Made by a program: the position numbers and the translations under genes. From contig CAJHZI010000656.1 of NCBI GenBank assembly GCA_905160935.1, positions 649,001-713,000 on the forward strand: a stretch of DNA of 64,000 nt. Direction: 5' to 3'. Below the pieces are notes generated by a model. It made no database searches. It was not told the DNA's origin and saw only the letters and a list, made by a program, of their open reading frames with translations. Positions within the stretch are counted from its first letter, which is position 1; every line of letters begins with the position of its first letter. Below, piece after piece: positions 13,937 through 29,500 of the stretch. The DNA is from Enchytraeus crypticus (lineage: Eukaryota > Annelida > Clitellata > Enchytraeida > Enchytraeidae).

Positions 13937-16900
13937 ACTTTATATGGGTCCTAATAAGAGCCTTGTGCCTTGGGTTAACCCTGATTATGCAATTATGTGC
14001 TATTCGATTATTTACATTACATTGCGTATTTGCTATGCAAAATCGAAATTTTAAATAATATAAATAAACTCAGCTAAAACAATTTTACAATACTATATCT
14101 AACCGTACAGAAATTTTGTGCAATCAATCAATTGATACGCTCATTTCCCCACACTAGGGATACTCATACAAATACATCAGGTACAGCCACTCACCCAGAC
14201 GAGTCTTTTTAGTCTCACTCAAAGTCGTCAGAACTAAAGCCATGAAGGCCAATTCACCTTGACCTTGATCTTTTTCACTAGCAGTCCTAACGGTCTGACA
14301 GTCAAAGTATCCAACAAACTCGACAACAGAGACGTCCATATTCATCTCTTTTCTGTTGGGTCCACTCGGCCCTGCTGCTGACACGATCTCTCGATATCTA
14401 TTCACTACAGAAGTCAATTCTTGCACATCGTCTCGACTTACTATAGCAGCGTCAGTCAGCGACTGCGAATCAAACACATTGACTTCCCTTTAGAGTTTTA
14501 TTTCAGTTTAGTATTGTTTAATTGTTCATCACAGCACAGTTTATACAAACAATAGGAATGCGTATACAGCTTGACAAACAAAAACACAACACAAAAGAGG
14601 CTACCATAAAAGATCAAAGTAGTGATACTTTAAAGTAGTTTACATTTTTGTAGCAGTACAAAAAGTATAGAAATATAAAATACTACTTAAAAGCATCACA
14701 TAGCAACCGTGAAATTGAGAACATACATAGATTTATGTATTAGTACCTTATACTTAGAAATACTTTTATACTTTACAAATGTCTTTGACACTTCTCAGTA
14801 GATATCCCACCGCGAGTCTGTGTGCGGGGTTCAACTCCTGGGCTCGCTCATCACTAATATCGCTTTCGAGAGATGAAAACTGACTTTAACATCGACTTGA
14901 AGGTTTTGAACTTACTTATTAGATTCAAAAAGCCTACATTGTTGCATACATAAAAAACTTATATCATACGAAAATGGCATACAATTACGAGTCTCCTTTA
15001 ACTTCTATTCATATACTTAAATTCTTAAGCTTCATGAGATTTTCGAGCAGAAGCCACGTTTAATATGCATTTTGTCTGCAGAAGACATTAGTGTCGAAAA
15101 CCTACCCAGCAGTGACCCAAAAAACTCAATTAATAGTTGCCAATACATATTTTTAACTAAAACATATTTACAAAAGTGACTCCGCTGCAAACACAGTTTT
15201 TAGAAATTGTAGTCTCTGTGTACTCAGTCGTCATCGTGTGGTGTTTTGCAGAGTCGGCATGAGATGTCCCTGACATTGCCTTATGGCGAGGAACTGGACG
15301 TTAACTTCTTATTGAATGATTGAAGTTAACATAAATACATTTTTAAAAAAAATAAGCAATTCAAAGCATCCAGACTACTAATTTTTTGAATTAAATAGCA
15401 CCCTCTCATTGATAAATTTACATAAGAAATATTTCTAATATACTATCCTGGCAATTTTTAAGTAACAGTTTCAATGGTATCAAAGCAAAACGCTTCAGTG
15501 CTTCATCATAGCAACTGACACATCTATGTAATATCAAGATGTTACTAAACCTGCAGAAACATTCATACTTTACTGCAAAGGTTTTAGATAGCACAAAGTT
15601 GATAGACCAGCCGCATTTAGTTTATTAATTAAATACTGAAATGTTATTGATTAAAAGCTACATACCAATAACTTACAATTTAATGCAATTCTCTTAGTTA
15701 TACGTTATTAGTGGATTCATCTATAGGTTAATCTAGGAAAAGCAACGTTAACGAAATAGATAAAAATTAGCTAACTTTATTCAGTTGTTCTTGGTCCACG
15801 TTGTTTTGCTCGACAGGCTGCGCTGTTGTTGTTGTTGCTCTGAGTTGTTGAAAGTCGCAGTAGACGTTGATGAGCGACTCGTTGAACCTGCAGTACTGAT
15901 GAAGAGTTCTGCTCTCAAAGTCAACTGCCACGTCAGCGTCCATGTCCTTAGCCTCTGACACTGAGTGCATTAGATTAGTTGAAAACTACACGAATTACGT
16001 GCTAATACAAGTAAAGTAAAAGCTGGTAAAGCTAAAGTTAACGTCACTTTCCTCACTCGAAAGCGATGTCAGTAATACTTATAGAGGCTAAGTCAGTAAG
16101 ATACTCGACCGCGGATATGATGGTCCGGGTTCAAATCCTGGGCTCGCCCGTCACTGACATCGCTTTCGAGTGAGGAAACTGACGTTAACCTTAGCTTTAC
16201 CAGCTTTTAGAGTGTTGCAAGACTTACAATAATATTTTATCATTATTATGTTTAGGATCATTATTATGCTGTGTCATTATTAAAGCTACTATTATCATTT
16301 TGTTATGTTTTGGAGTCAGTGGCGATGTCGGTAGGATATCCAACTGCGGATCCGTATGCGTGGGTTAATATCCTGGGCTCATCCGTTGCTGATATCGCTT
16401 TTAAGAGAAGAAACTGACGCTAATATCGGCTTTACAGCCTTATATATTTATATCACTAGATATTTTTAAAATAAATTTTACAATAGATGGTCAATACATA
16501 TTCAAATTAGATATCCAGCGAATATTAGACAAAAAACTCAAGTAGCAAAATTTGTGTTAACAACTACATGTATAAGCATGTATCAAGACTGTAAAGATTC
16601 CAGCATAAAAATCATGCCTCTAATGTTTCGTTGCTAAAACATAAGCTTTTTGGAAGAAGATAAATGTCTATCAATCAATACACAGACACTCAGCTTTAGT
16701 TTAGTGATAAAATTGATTATGTTTAAAAAAGCTCATTATAAAATATAAAAATTAAACAGGAAAACTTAGTGCGGTATGTTACGGGTATAACTGGTTTAAA
16801 AGGATGAGACTTGTTTGTCTCATCAATTTCGCCTTCTTTATACCCGTGACATAACAATAAAAATAATATTTTATACAGTAAGACTATGAAAAATAAATAA

Positions 16901-19900
16901 TATATAAATACTAATAATAAATAATAGTAAATAAATATAAATAAAAATAAAAAATAAAAAAATTATAATAATATAACTGTAATACTAATAATAACTCATA
17001 AAAACTAATATCAGATATTACCGACATTAATTGCATTGATTACTATAGAGACACAGAGAAATAAAAAGAACGCACACTGTGAGTCCATCTGTTGTCTCAC
17101 TGCGCTCACAACCGAGGCCAAGAACTGTGCTGAGAGGTAACTAGTGCTCAGCGTTCTCTCTATACCCTAAAACAGTCAATCAATCAATCAAGCAATCAAT
17201 CAGTCAATCAATCAAAATAAAAATTTATAATATCATAATGACTTAAAGTCCAGTTTCATTGAACGTATGGTTTCTCACCAAAGTCCCCATCTGACATTTC
17301 TAACAGCCTTATATTGCAAAAATTAGATACGATTTTTACTTCATATAAAATGAGAAATGAACTACGACAGTGCAGTTGGGCACGAACAGGAAATATTTTG
17401 AAGAATTCATTTATTTGCAAACTCTATAGGTTGCTTCAGACGAGATAAGATGTATGGTCATATAGTGAGAAAGGCAAAGGAAGATTCTGAGACGAAAGTG
17501 GAGGGATGAGATGGATACTAAGTTAGAGAAATGTAGATCACACCTGATATGAGATACGGAGATTGAGAGGGATATGAAAAACACTTAATACCAACTGATG
17601 CATGGTGTGGCCCTGAGAGGTACGGAGAAGGTCTATTTGTAACCTGACCCTAAATAAACTGGGGTTCAAGAGAAGAAGATGATGATGATTCGTTTGAAAA
17701 ATCTCGTACACCTGGTAAGTGTAGGAGACTTAAAGTGTGATTTATAGTTCTCAAATACGTCCCAACAAGAAAGCACACGAGCTATAGATATGTCGCAAAA
17801 AATTCAGGAATAATTTTATTTCTTTAAGCGGTAGTAAAACAACGCTAATAATAAAGACACGTTACGTTAGTTTCTTCATCCGAGAATGATGTCAGGGACT
17901 AGCCTGCATTACAGTTAAATTGTGCTGCAGATAAAGACCGAGAAGTATCTTTGAGATACATTGACGAGTAGCATCAAATGCTAAAAAAACAGTGACTGTT
18001 CTATCTGATATATCGACAAAAGTGTGACTACTGTACGCTGATGCTAAATTCTACCGAGCATGAGTAACCCAGTTTAATTAAAGAATAATTTTAGATTTAT
18101 TTGATTTGCGTCAAGTGTTCTGTTAATTGAGAGAAATAGCTAAAGCAAACTGCCAAGAAGTGATGTTCTTAAGTAAAAATGATATTCTTTCTTATATGAT
18201 TATCACAAATGAGTAATCGAAATGAACTATATGAAGGGATACTTGCCGTACGGCTAATTTCTACAATAGATAAAAAAGTTCACAATAAATGTTCAAAAGT
18301 GCCCAAACTATATCAAACTCTCAATCATTCGAATGAAAACCAAAACAATTTTCATCCTTATTAGCCTCTGTAGATGATCTTAATCTACAGAATCAATTCC
18401 AGAAGGCTTCACAGAAGTTTTTATTCACAATCAACGTCAATCAGTATTACTTTATTATTTTATGTAATGGTTAGACATTTTTAGACAAATTATGCAGGAA
18501 CTAATAAAGACATGGTATAGATCTCCAATACCTGACGAACAATGCTGAAAGTCTTCATATCCTTCAAGGCACTTATTACCTCTGATTTCAGATTCTCTAG
18601 AAAATCAAAAAATTTCTACAATTAAACTAATAAAAATAGATAAAGGTAAACACATCGAAAAATAGAAACAAGTGAAATTTCAGACTCTCAAAGTGCAAAA
18701 ATGGAAAAGTTAATTTTTATGTCGAATATAAAAATGCATATTGGTATAGGTTGCTATAACTTCAGCATAGCAAGAAATTATGAAGATTCACCGCCAGGTA
18801 AATAATATCAAGTGTACCAGCGTTAACCCATTCCAACAAATAAGTAATAATTCCTATACCGCTTAATTAGAACTAAAATAAGTAAAAAACTAGAACAATT
18901 TCAGAGACATTTAAAATCTTATTTACATTACTGGTTAATGTACCTGTACAGTTTTATACATAGCCCAATGTACGTAGTGTTTAGTATAAATAATTACACA
19001 AAAATTTAAAAATTTATTAAAATGATTCATATCTGTCTTTCATCAGATATTCAATATTGGTTTCAAATATTTACATATAGGTCCTAGACAAAAATTACTC
19101 TGTGTTCGCTCTAAAGCTTTATAATTGGCGGAAGCTTATAGCATCTGAAGATCTTTCATTAATAACTTCATGAAGCTATATAACAAACTGTACCATTATA
19201 AGTTTCGTGAAGCTGATATAGTGTCAATTTATATAAACGTTACCGTTAAATCTAATTTTAATGAACTCTCTCTTAGTACACGGCCTACTGGCAGGTCCAT
19301 GGTATATAACGCCTCCACTATTCACTGTCTTCCGTTTTCCTCTTCATGTAAACATGCAAGTTTAAAGAATTAAGACAAAAGTTTATCGGCCTCATGAGAT
19401 AAATACAAGTAAATAAAGATTGTGTGTACTCTGGTATTCCGTCTGTAAAAAAGCCAAGTTTAAAGTCTGTCTCCATATCACATGGGATACACTCGGTTTC
19501 GTGCCACAAGGAATTCAGTCTGAGTCGATCTGGCTGAGATTAGAACCTGCTTCTAAGGTACGCAAGCTTTCCATTCGGCTATCCAACCGTTACGTCTAAT
19601 ATATTTTGAGATGCCCATGGAAAATCTCAAGAAAAACATGAATCTTTAAACGTCTGCATTAAAGAATGCTTCGCTATTTGATAATTTCTAAGTCAACAGT
19701 GGAAGAAACACAGCTGATCGACAATTTAGGTTTATTAAGAATATAATTCAAGAGAATCCTCACCAGATTCAGTCGTGTGCTCCCGCAATGATATCTTCAG
19801 TTGCTTCAACAGGTGCACATCTCTCGCTCTCTTACTATTCTTATCACTGAATAACAATACATAAATTCCTTACGTGAATAGAGGCATACATAACAATAAC

Positions 19901-20506
19901 TTATTAACGATATATTTAGTCAGTATGCATACATAAGTCTCTGTAGCTTCGAAACGTTGTGATTTTTATAATACACTAATAAAGTGCAAAACAAGTTGAA
20001 AGAATTTTTAAGGATATAGGAGTAAATCACATGAACAATGTCAGTTTACTAATTCAAACATATATTAGCATTGCATGCACCCCTGTATTAAAAAATCATC
20101 AGTTGGATTTTCTACGAGCTTATCATGATGTCTACCACTAGTTGTGGAAATGGGAGCTGTGAGGTCCTTCCATTTCTTTTTCAATGTACTTAGCAACATG
20201 AGACATTAAATGAGTGTTAACTTTAATCCTTAGGACACTCGCTTTATAAGCTTTTAACAAGCTAATAATGTTATGGAATAATAAACCTGAGAGCCAGATG
20301 GAATGGCACATCGATGATTTTGATAGCACCATCGGAGTCGAAAAGATAGACTTTGGATGGAGGGATCTTACAATCCTGATAGGTGACACTGTTCAGGCCT
20401 AGCACTCCATAAGACGTGGAGACGAGTCTACAGCTCTTACTGATACTGAATGCAGCCACACGAGGTCCGTTCTGGGTAGTCCATACCTAAATACTCACAG
20501 ATAATA

Positions 20507-20552
<46 letters not shown>

Positions 20553-23500
20553 TGTGTGTGTGTGACCAATTATAGAATCGTAGCATAGCAAGAGCTCATA
20601 AATATCAATTCTTGACATGCTGTAAGGCAGAGCATCGACTAAAAGATATGCCATGCTTGAGAAGATTGCTAAAGAACTTACTAGACATCAAATTATATTG
20701 ATTAAATAAGATAGAACAACATTTTACATTCACTATCATCGTCTTTATTATACTAATTAATTTCACAACAGTGACGTGATAAGCGTTACCTCCAGTATAC
20801 CGCGCCTAGGAGCATAGATAACGAGGAATGAGGCTCGCCTCGGTACACCGGCACCAGGCGTCTCTATGGCGTCCTGTAGGGCGTCCTCACGCGCCTCCAC
20901 CCAACCTACTTGAGCATCTCTGTAGCCTATTAATAAATTAATCAAGCAGCCAATCAACAGAATCCTACAGAAAGTTCCCTCTTGGTTCAATCAAACTTCA
21001 GTCTTTCTGTTTTCTATCAATCAATTACTAAATACATAAACAAATCAGGATATTACTAATGTATTAGCCAACAAATAATAACTCACTTATAACCTATATC
21101 ATTAACCAAATAACTTCAAACATGTTTAGAGTATAGTTAGATTGAACTGGTACAATACTGGTAAGTTGTTCGACTGTGGTATGTAGGTTCAGGTTTCAAA
21201 CCCAATAATAGACCCATAACTGACATGATTTTAAAAAGAAACTGACGTTACAGGACGGAAGAACAATAAATTAAAGAAACCTTTCCACATCTTCAAAGCG
21301 ATTCCACGCTGAATGTCGATGAGAATTACTCTACCAAAGCTATCGGTAGTGGCCGCCACTTGACCGTCAGGCGAGGGTACTATACTCTCTCCTGCTCTCC
21401 TCTTATCATACAGACCAAACCTGCATCATTCGATCAGTCATCAATAGATCAATCTATCAGTCAATCAATCCACCAATCAATCAATCATTGAAGAAATAAA
21501 GTCATTCCCGTTTAAGCATAAGCCTCCTTCAGACTGGGATTGTTATCGACCAGTAGAGATCAATACCGACTTCAGCGTACCCAACTATGACATGTCTCTG
21601 TTATCGTTGATGATGCAGCGGGCAATAATCTGATTGAATTGATATGATCAATCACTTAATAAAGAGACAAATAAGCAAAAACGGATCATATATTAATGTG
21701 AATATAAAAAACCAGATTAAGGTAACTTATTCAAAAACAATAACTTTAAACTAAAATAATTGCTTGTTTCCACACCACAAGGAAACTTTCTACAATTATT
21801 TTAAATAATTTATTGTCATTAATTACTATTATTATACAGTATATATTCAATTTTCAGGTACTTCCACAAATGTGTTTTATTCATATTATCGTTATGTCAT
21901 TGTAAAACAATCCTATACATTTCATTACATAAGTATAACACTGCAGAACAGCACACATATAAAACTACAATATTCAAACCTGGCAGGAAGAGCTGTAGCA
22001 GGCTCTATTTTAGGCTTACGTTTCTCAGCATTGGCATCAGCCCGCCCACCTCCCTTCTGAGCCCCACCTCCCCCAGCTCCTCCCAAACCTAACCATCCGC
22101 TAAACACAACAACGTTTATTCTGCCTAGTACAAGAGCTGCGTAAGACATGCTTCCATATGCTATGAGAGTATGGTAAGAAACGGTCAGGCTGAGATTTGA
22201 ACCCAAGGACCCGCTTACCAGGTGTGCTAACAAACTGTCCATCAGCCAATATTACACGTTACTGTCACTGTTATTTATTATATTTACAGGAGCATCAATA
22301 AATTATAATTGCCTAATAATTGTTGACAGGAACACAAAGTTGAGCCTACAACAAATTAAAACAGTCATACAGTCGTGATTCAGTTGTCACTACAAAATAT
22401 TTTTCGCCTGAACAAATAAACCTAGCTCTCTCCCTCTTCAATGCACTGCCAAGTGCCAGGTTCAAGGTACATAAAGTCTGCTTTCTCGCTCCATATGAGC
22501 ACTCCCTAGATCAAAAAATTAATCCCTTCGCAAAGTCTATGCCTTATCCATAGCATATGTAGCCTAAAGCAATTTAGTTATTTTGGCAAAAATTATAACT
22601 ATATTCTCTTGCAGTCCAATATTTCCTTAGAATTTATTTTTTTTACAAATAATTACTGACTAAATGTATAAATATAATATAATATAATGTACATAGAAAT
22701 CATAGTTCAAAAATCAGCAGGTTCATGATTGACGATTTTTAGCTCCTAAAAGGGCTTGCTGAAAAGAAAATGTTGAAAATTTTGTGGTCCAAATATTGGG
22801 ATTTTTGAACTAAGATTAATATTTTTGACACTACATTCAATTTTAAATTAAAACAAATATTAATTGGAAATAAAAATAAAGTAATATTGCACTGGCATTA
22901 AACCATATGAGCACAAATATTTAAAACGACAATAGCCTAGCATTTCAACAGCTGCATAATTTACATTTTGATCTTAGCAGTTTTATTAGTACACTGTTAA
23001 GTTCAATTGACTATCATATGCACTAAAGATTTGATAGTTACTAGACTGTATCAATATTATCTTTAGATAAACATCTATTCATATTTATGATATAGTTACT
23101 CCTTTTAATCACCGATTTAGCTAATTATGAGTATTTATTGCAAATTTGCACATGATTCTCTTTGGGATTTCTTGCAATTTTAGTGTTTCCTCAAAATATA
23201 TAATAAATACCAAACCTTAGTGTCTTATAGAACATTCGATAAAAACTAACGAAAACAATTTCAAAACTTGTTCTTAAATTATATTAATTTAAGTTTATAT
23301 TTAATACCTTGCAGCAGAAAGAAATGCAGATTTTAGCTTGCTTGCCACGGCATGAGCGACATCGGACAACAATGGTTGAGTACCACCCTAAGAAAAAATC
23401 AAAGAAATATGAATTACAAAACAAAAATGTTTAATACTAAAATGCATAATTATTAGTAAAATTTCAGGTAGCCAAATACTTTAAATGATTAGTATACAAA

Positions 23501-26500
23501 AGATAACTTTTTGCACTTCGGTAAGTACACAAATGAGATTTGCGATTAGAGTGCTAATGTATACAACAAACAGCAACAATGACCACTAATCAAATAAATC
23601 TCTCAGATACATGAATTCATTTCCTCGCGAGGTTGTAGTAAATGATGTCAGTAAAAATGATGTAAATACTTTTGCGTATACAATTAACAACTTCAGTTAA
23701 TTTTAATTGATTTTACTTAGTTTGATTTTGCTTAAGCTCCTTTTCCTACTTTGCTGAAAATATAGCACAACGACTAAAGTATGTAACTGCAAATCAGGAG
23801 AGCATCTCGATAATAGGTTTCGCCGACACTGACTCTCTTTTGACAGTTAAAACTAACGTTACAGTAGGTCTTCCTTTGTTTCATTTCAGTGATATATTTG
23901 TTACACAATAGTTACACAATTAGTTCATTACAGATTAGTTCATTAGTTCATTCATGTATGTATAATATCGTAAATGAGATCTTTGACTTTTATTAAATGG
24001 AAGGCAATAGTATTTGAAGCATTTGCATTATTGGGCTTTTAAAAATCACATTCCTCTCCACAGTACTATTCTTAAATTGACCACATTTTGCAGTAATAAC
24101 CGGCTGCTTAATGATCAAAACTTTTAATAGCATGTCTTTAATATGATTTATCAGGATAAGACATAGTTTCTGTCTATACTCAGTAATGCAGCCATCAGAG
24201 AGAAACAGCAATACATATTTCAACTGCAGTAATACAAAATCACACTCTACCTACTAACACACTGTCACAACCTTTCCAGTGCACGATAATATGGCAGGTC
24301 TAAGATACACAATTTAACTCTATATAGGGCCTACTTAAATTCTCACTGGAAATCAATTCATAACCAAGAATGCTATCGCAAGGACAATGCGTTTCACATA
24401 TCTTACGTAGCTTTCAGTATTTTGACAAAAACGCCTTATAAGGTGATATCTCATTATCATCCTCCTGCTCGCACTATGTATCACCTATACCTACAATATA
24501 TGTTTCTGCAGTGCTAGTCAACACTACAGGAATAATATTAACAGTAACATACAAGAAATATACCACATATAACCTTCCATGAAATTGCTTCTTAACAAAT
24601 ATTTAAGTAAGATCGATTAATAAAAGAGAAACTGCATGAGTCTGCATAAATGCGTGTTAGAAGACGTTGTGTCATCGTAAGAAGATTTAATTTTCAAGAC
24701 TCCAATATTAATATCTTTAATAAATGAAGTCATAGATTAACGTTCTAGGCTTAAAGCTTTAGTGGTACAAAGCTTTAGTCCCCGCCCATTGGTCTACAGA
24801 TGTACATGTAGATTAGCATATATATTGCTGCTATTAGTATATATTGCACTACTAGTAAAACTACATTAACAATAGCACCACTATTTAGTGTAATTAAAAC
24901 TATACAAATTTTTACAATTAGTGCTATGCTGATTATACATGGATTCAGTGGCGGATCCAGGGGAGGCCCAGGGGGCCCGGACCCCCCCCCTTAGGTCCGC
25001 CGATAAAAAAATTTAAACTATATTTTCATTGTTTCTATGGCAATTTCGATGTTTAAATATGTTAGTAATGGCAGTGGTTAGGGGGGCCCGGGGTGGGGTA
25101 CGACAGGGAACGCAGCTCCAATAGCTCGATTTTTTCTAGGATATACGAGGAGCCCTGTATAATGGAAGGGGCCCGAAAAATGTTGACCGTTTCACTAGCT
25201 CTCCATTTTTACTTGAACCAATGCATAACCAATGCATTGGAGACAAAAAGGGTGTAAGTAAAAATTTCAACTCTGTCCAGTAGCAGTGGTGCAAACAGCC
25301 TTGGCTGAGAGGGGCTTAAGACCCCCCACCGCCAAAATTAGGTCACTTTTGTAATTCGTCGAGATCCGCAGTTTCTTCAGAGCTGAAAAAATTAACCTAC
25401 TTTAATCCAAAACAAATGCATGATTTTAGGTTTTATCCTGACTTTAGTACGGGTATAAGCGGGGGGGGGGGGGAAGTTCGGGGATACACTCATTCTATGA
25501 GCCGAACGCAGTAGTGAAGAACATATTTGGAGCCCCCCCCCAGAAAACTGTCGGTTACGTCACATGTCCTGAAGAAGGCAGGGCGTAAGCAAAAAAATGT
25601 ACACTCTCAAAAAAATTTTGGACCCCCCCTTAAAAAATTCCTGGATCCGACCCTGCATGGATTTATTATCCATATACAGTTTAGTAAAAGCGAATAACAA
25701 ATTCAATAGAAATCTGGACAGCATATAAGTAATAAATGCAAACTCATATATTGAAAATTATAATAGTATAATGCACATGTTTACAACTACATTTTAAAAC
25801 TATACACAAAAATTTTTAAATCTCTAAAAAGGGTATTATAGAATAATCTTGTCCTAAAGCCAGTAATTGTTTGAAAGAACTATATTCGTCAACATCTGAT
25901 ATCTAGCCTACGGCTATTAAAGTAAATTATTTAAAATTATACTGCCAGACACAATATATACAATAAAAACGTCTAAATATGATTTTAAAATAATACTCTG
26001 AACAAAATTTATATTTCTTCCACCATCTATTCTAAGCTAATAACATACTCTTGCATACAGTAGCCTTTCGTGAAATGCATAATTCCATTCAGCCTAAAAA
26101 TAGTCATTTATAAAACTGCTATACCAATGACACTAATCAAAAGGCAAATTTGATCTAAAGTCTCATAAACTAAGTACTTTCTCTAAAAATAACTGACTTG
26201 GACCATTCTTATATACCTTCTAGGTGTATCATTGAAAGCATTAAAAATACAGCAAAATTATTTTCTAAACAACATAAAATAAATAGCATTTTTACATTTC
26301 AGACTTTTTAGAAAAATGTACAATACAATGGAACTGAAATTTGCATAAAAATTAATTTTAAAATTGAACTCATTTTATTTCAATGATACTGGTAACCAGT
26401 ATTCATAGTTAGTAGTAGAAAACAACTAATTCTACTAAACATGAGATAATTTGAAGAAAATATAAAAAATACTTATGGATAGATATGTATGAGTGGATCC

Positions 26501-29500
26501 ATCAGTAGGACGAAAAGAAGTTTAATATGATTGCATTAATACCATTCTGCTACACCACTAAATATTCATATATCGAGCATAAATGTTTTGCTAAGACAAT
26601 TAATTTAAAGCACGAAGTCTTTAGTATAACTGAGTGTCTTCACTACTCTTAAATTCATCCTATGTATCATTAAGATTTTACATAAAACATAATTATATGA
26701 AAAGCTAACTTCTAAAGTAAACGCTGTGTATGTTATCTTACTCACTATATACGTACTAACACTGATACACCACTGAGCTACATATTGGAGCACAAAAAAC
26801 CTTGAAACTTCAGATTTATAGTTGCATAATGATTATAAAATTATGTTATTACATTAATCTTTAAAAACCATTTAGCGAAGAACATCAAACAAAACGTTTC
26901 TACAATTATCTTCATGATTGAGTAAAATAACACCGTAGAAAATGTCTAATCAAATTGCTAAAGCATATTTTATGACCTAATAGTCTCTATGGCATAAATA
27001 GAAGAAATAGCCAGAAGCTATTATTAAAAATGTATTTTATCATTTAGAAAGCGATAGACTCTGACTTTAAATTCTTCTATAACAAATTATTTGCCTAGGA
27101 GTATATGATAGGTTGGAAAAATAATCATACATAATTATCAGTATTTTATCATACACCATGAAATGCTTAACAAAACGTCAGAAGCACTTGCATAAAATAC
27201 AGGGAAGCTCACTGGCATGCAATAAGCCCACAACAATGTAGAAGCCATGCTCTTAGTATTTGTAATGACGAAAGCTCTGAGAGTCTAAAATCAGTTCTTT
27301 TGTCCTACAGGACTCTTTTTTATCACTCAGTTCCTGCAGCAAACAACTCAATTGATTTGACACGCACGTAAGCTACTTAATAGATTTTTGTTTATACAAT
27401 TTTTGATTGATAAATAGATTACATGTGTTCACAATTTTTAATGATAAAATGAAGTCAATTTTCAGAATATAATTTTTTTCAAGGACGTTTAATATATTTC
27501 CTTCATTAATATTTGACATGATAACATTTATTATATTTAGGCCATACCATGTTTTTCCATTAGAGCTACTAGAGTACGAAGGACTATATTAAACCACTAA
27601 ACAAACTACTCAACAGCCACATAAATCCCGACGTGATAGGTGTAATAGACAAGTACCTGGACAGTGTAGTAGAATCCCGTGTAGGGTCCCATGCCAGCAG
27701 TGACGTAGAGGTGTGACGCAGGAGGATGCAACTTAGCACGAGCGTAGACTCCTATACTCAGTGAATCCACCTTCATCTGATCAAATACGTTAGGAGTCAC
27801 GAGACCTGAATCATTAAAAAAATCATAAATCAATTAAAATCATAAAGAATATAAGATCATAAAAAATTACACAAACATTATCCTGTAACAAAAAGGGTGT
27901 CAACCATAGCTTAATTTATCAATTGATCAATTAATACTGATTTAACACATTTCAGCTAATTATTTCAAAGTGATGTTTAGGAGATGGTTAGGATTATAAT
28001 CTCCCTCTTTTCTTAAGTGTTCTGCAAGTGTCATGTGCAGCTACATAACAACAACAACAACAACAACAATGTAATTAGATTGCTGCTGTCGTCCATGACA
28101 ACACTGAACACTATGGTACCAAAATCCAATCCGATGAGCAGAGTGTGGGGTCCAGAAAAGGTGCAAACCAAAATCTGAGAAATCAGTCCAAAGAGGGGTA
28201 CTAGTGGAATGGATGTTTACGTATTGGTCTCAGTTTCTGTGTAATGGGTGGATAGAAGAGGTCAAAGAGGAAGAGAATTCCAGATCTGAGGGGCAGTGTG
28301 CTGGAAGGAGCACTTGGAGAGCTTGCAATGAGAAGGAATTTTCTGTTTTCATAAAGAGCATTCCGTCGAGTAATAAAATGCAATACAGTTTATTATTAAT
28401 ATAATATGAAGCATAAAATGCTAGAGATGTACAAAATCGTTAAAAATTTGGAATCATTTTAATAATGTAAATCAACTATCTTCCAAAAAGCTATCAATCA
28501 AAAAAATATATTATGCAGGTATATTAAATATATTATGCATAAATTTTCAGAAAACGGTACAAGAAGAAGATCATTTTCTACAAATTTCTGCATAATATAT
28601 TACTTGCAAGAAAGCGATCGATCTAAAGTTGAAAACAAACCAAGAGGAGAGTAGTCAGCGACCGTATCCTGACTGTTTAGAGCCCATTTCTTGTAAGCGA
28701 GAGGTGGTGGCTGAAAAGACTCGTTTCCACTCGCTGTTGCTGTGCAATAATCAAATGACACTAGAAACTCAACATGCTCAAATCTTATTTCCCTTCCACC
28801 CAGCGCTGCGAGTTGAAAAAATTCTTCTCGATTGCATAGCTGATTCATTGTTTTGAATAAAGTTTTTTAAACCAATGCTACTACAAGGTAGTTCAATTTG
28901 GTTGGTGGTGAATTGTTCATAGCTACTACAAGTTCCACCTGAAATATATCCTGGGTATCTAATACCACATCTTCATGAGTATTTAGAAAACGCTTTTAGA
29001 ATGAATTTTATTTTAAAAGCTGTGAAATGCCTTTTAAATTAAAAATCAATGGTAATTATATAAAATTATAAATAATTATAAAATGAAACTCTAAACGATT
29101 CTTATTTAAACAAAAAACTTACATACAATTCAAAAATAAACTAATCACACATGAATAAAATATAAAGTATAATAATATTTTACAATTGTACAAATTCTTC
29201 GAAAACATCAAACAAGAAAAGGAACAAACCCAAGAAGAAACAGTTTTGATGGGCAACAAAGGTGAAGCTAAATGATTCTTAAATCTCTTAGAATTATTAT
29301 TTAGCTACTGCGGGGCTCACCTCTGGCAACTTGATTCTTGCAGGCTTTGAGCGACTGAAAGAAACTAAACCCATCGATTGTCACCAGTGAGTGGCTGTAC
29401 AGTATACTCAACTCTTCAAGCTACAAGCACATATACACAAACATTTGACAACATAGTGACAAAGATTGCCGTGTTGTGTCCTGGCCTCAGAAGGATAGTA

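Larger units (their letters stand above)
23388..27656. other. Longest RAB3GAP2 intron (between exons 10 and 9)
   Basis: 4.3 kb containing the family-C copy at 24.27 kb and the hAT-like MITE. The remaining 25.67-27.65 kb is AT-rich; I see no exon or repeat there. Confidence 0.7.

Noticed and set aside
17168..17210. Direct CAATCAATCAAT repeats as a CRISPR-like array
   Set aside because: Simple 4-bp repeats without spacers in a eukaryotic intron; similar runs occur at 21430-21490, 32905-32960, 40240-40370 and 41250-41320.
25440..25470. Long G run as a sequencing artefact or telomere-like element
   Set aside because: It lies inside the MITE, which has several such runs. Its exact length may be unreliable, but there is no telomere pattern.
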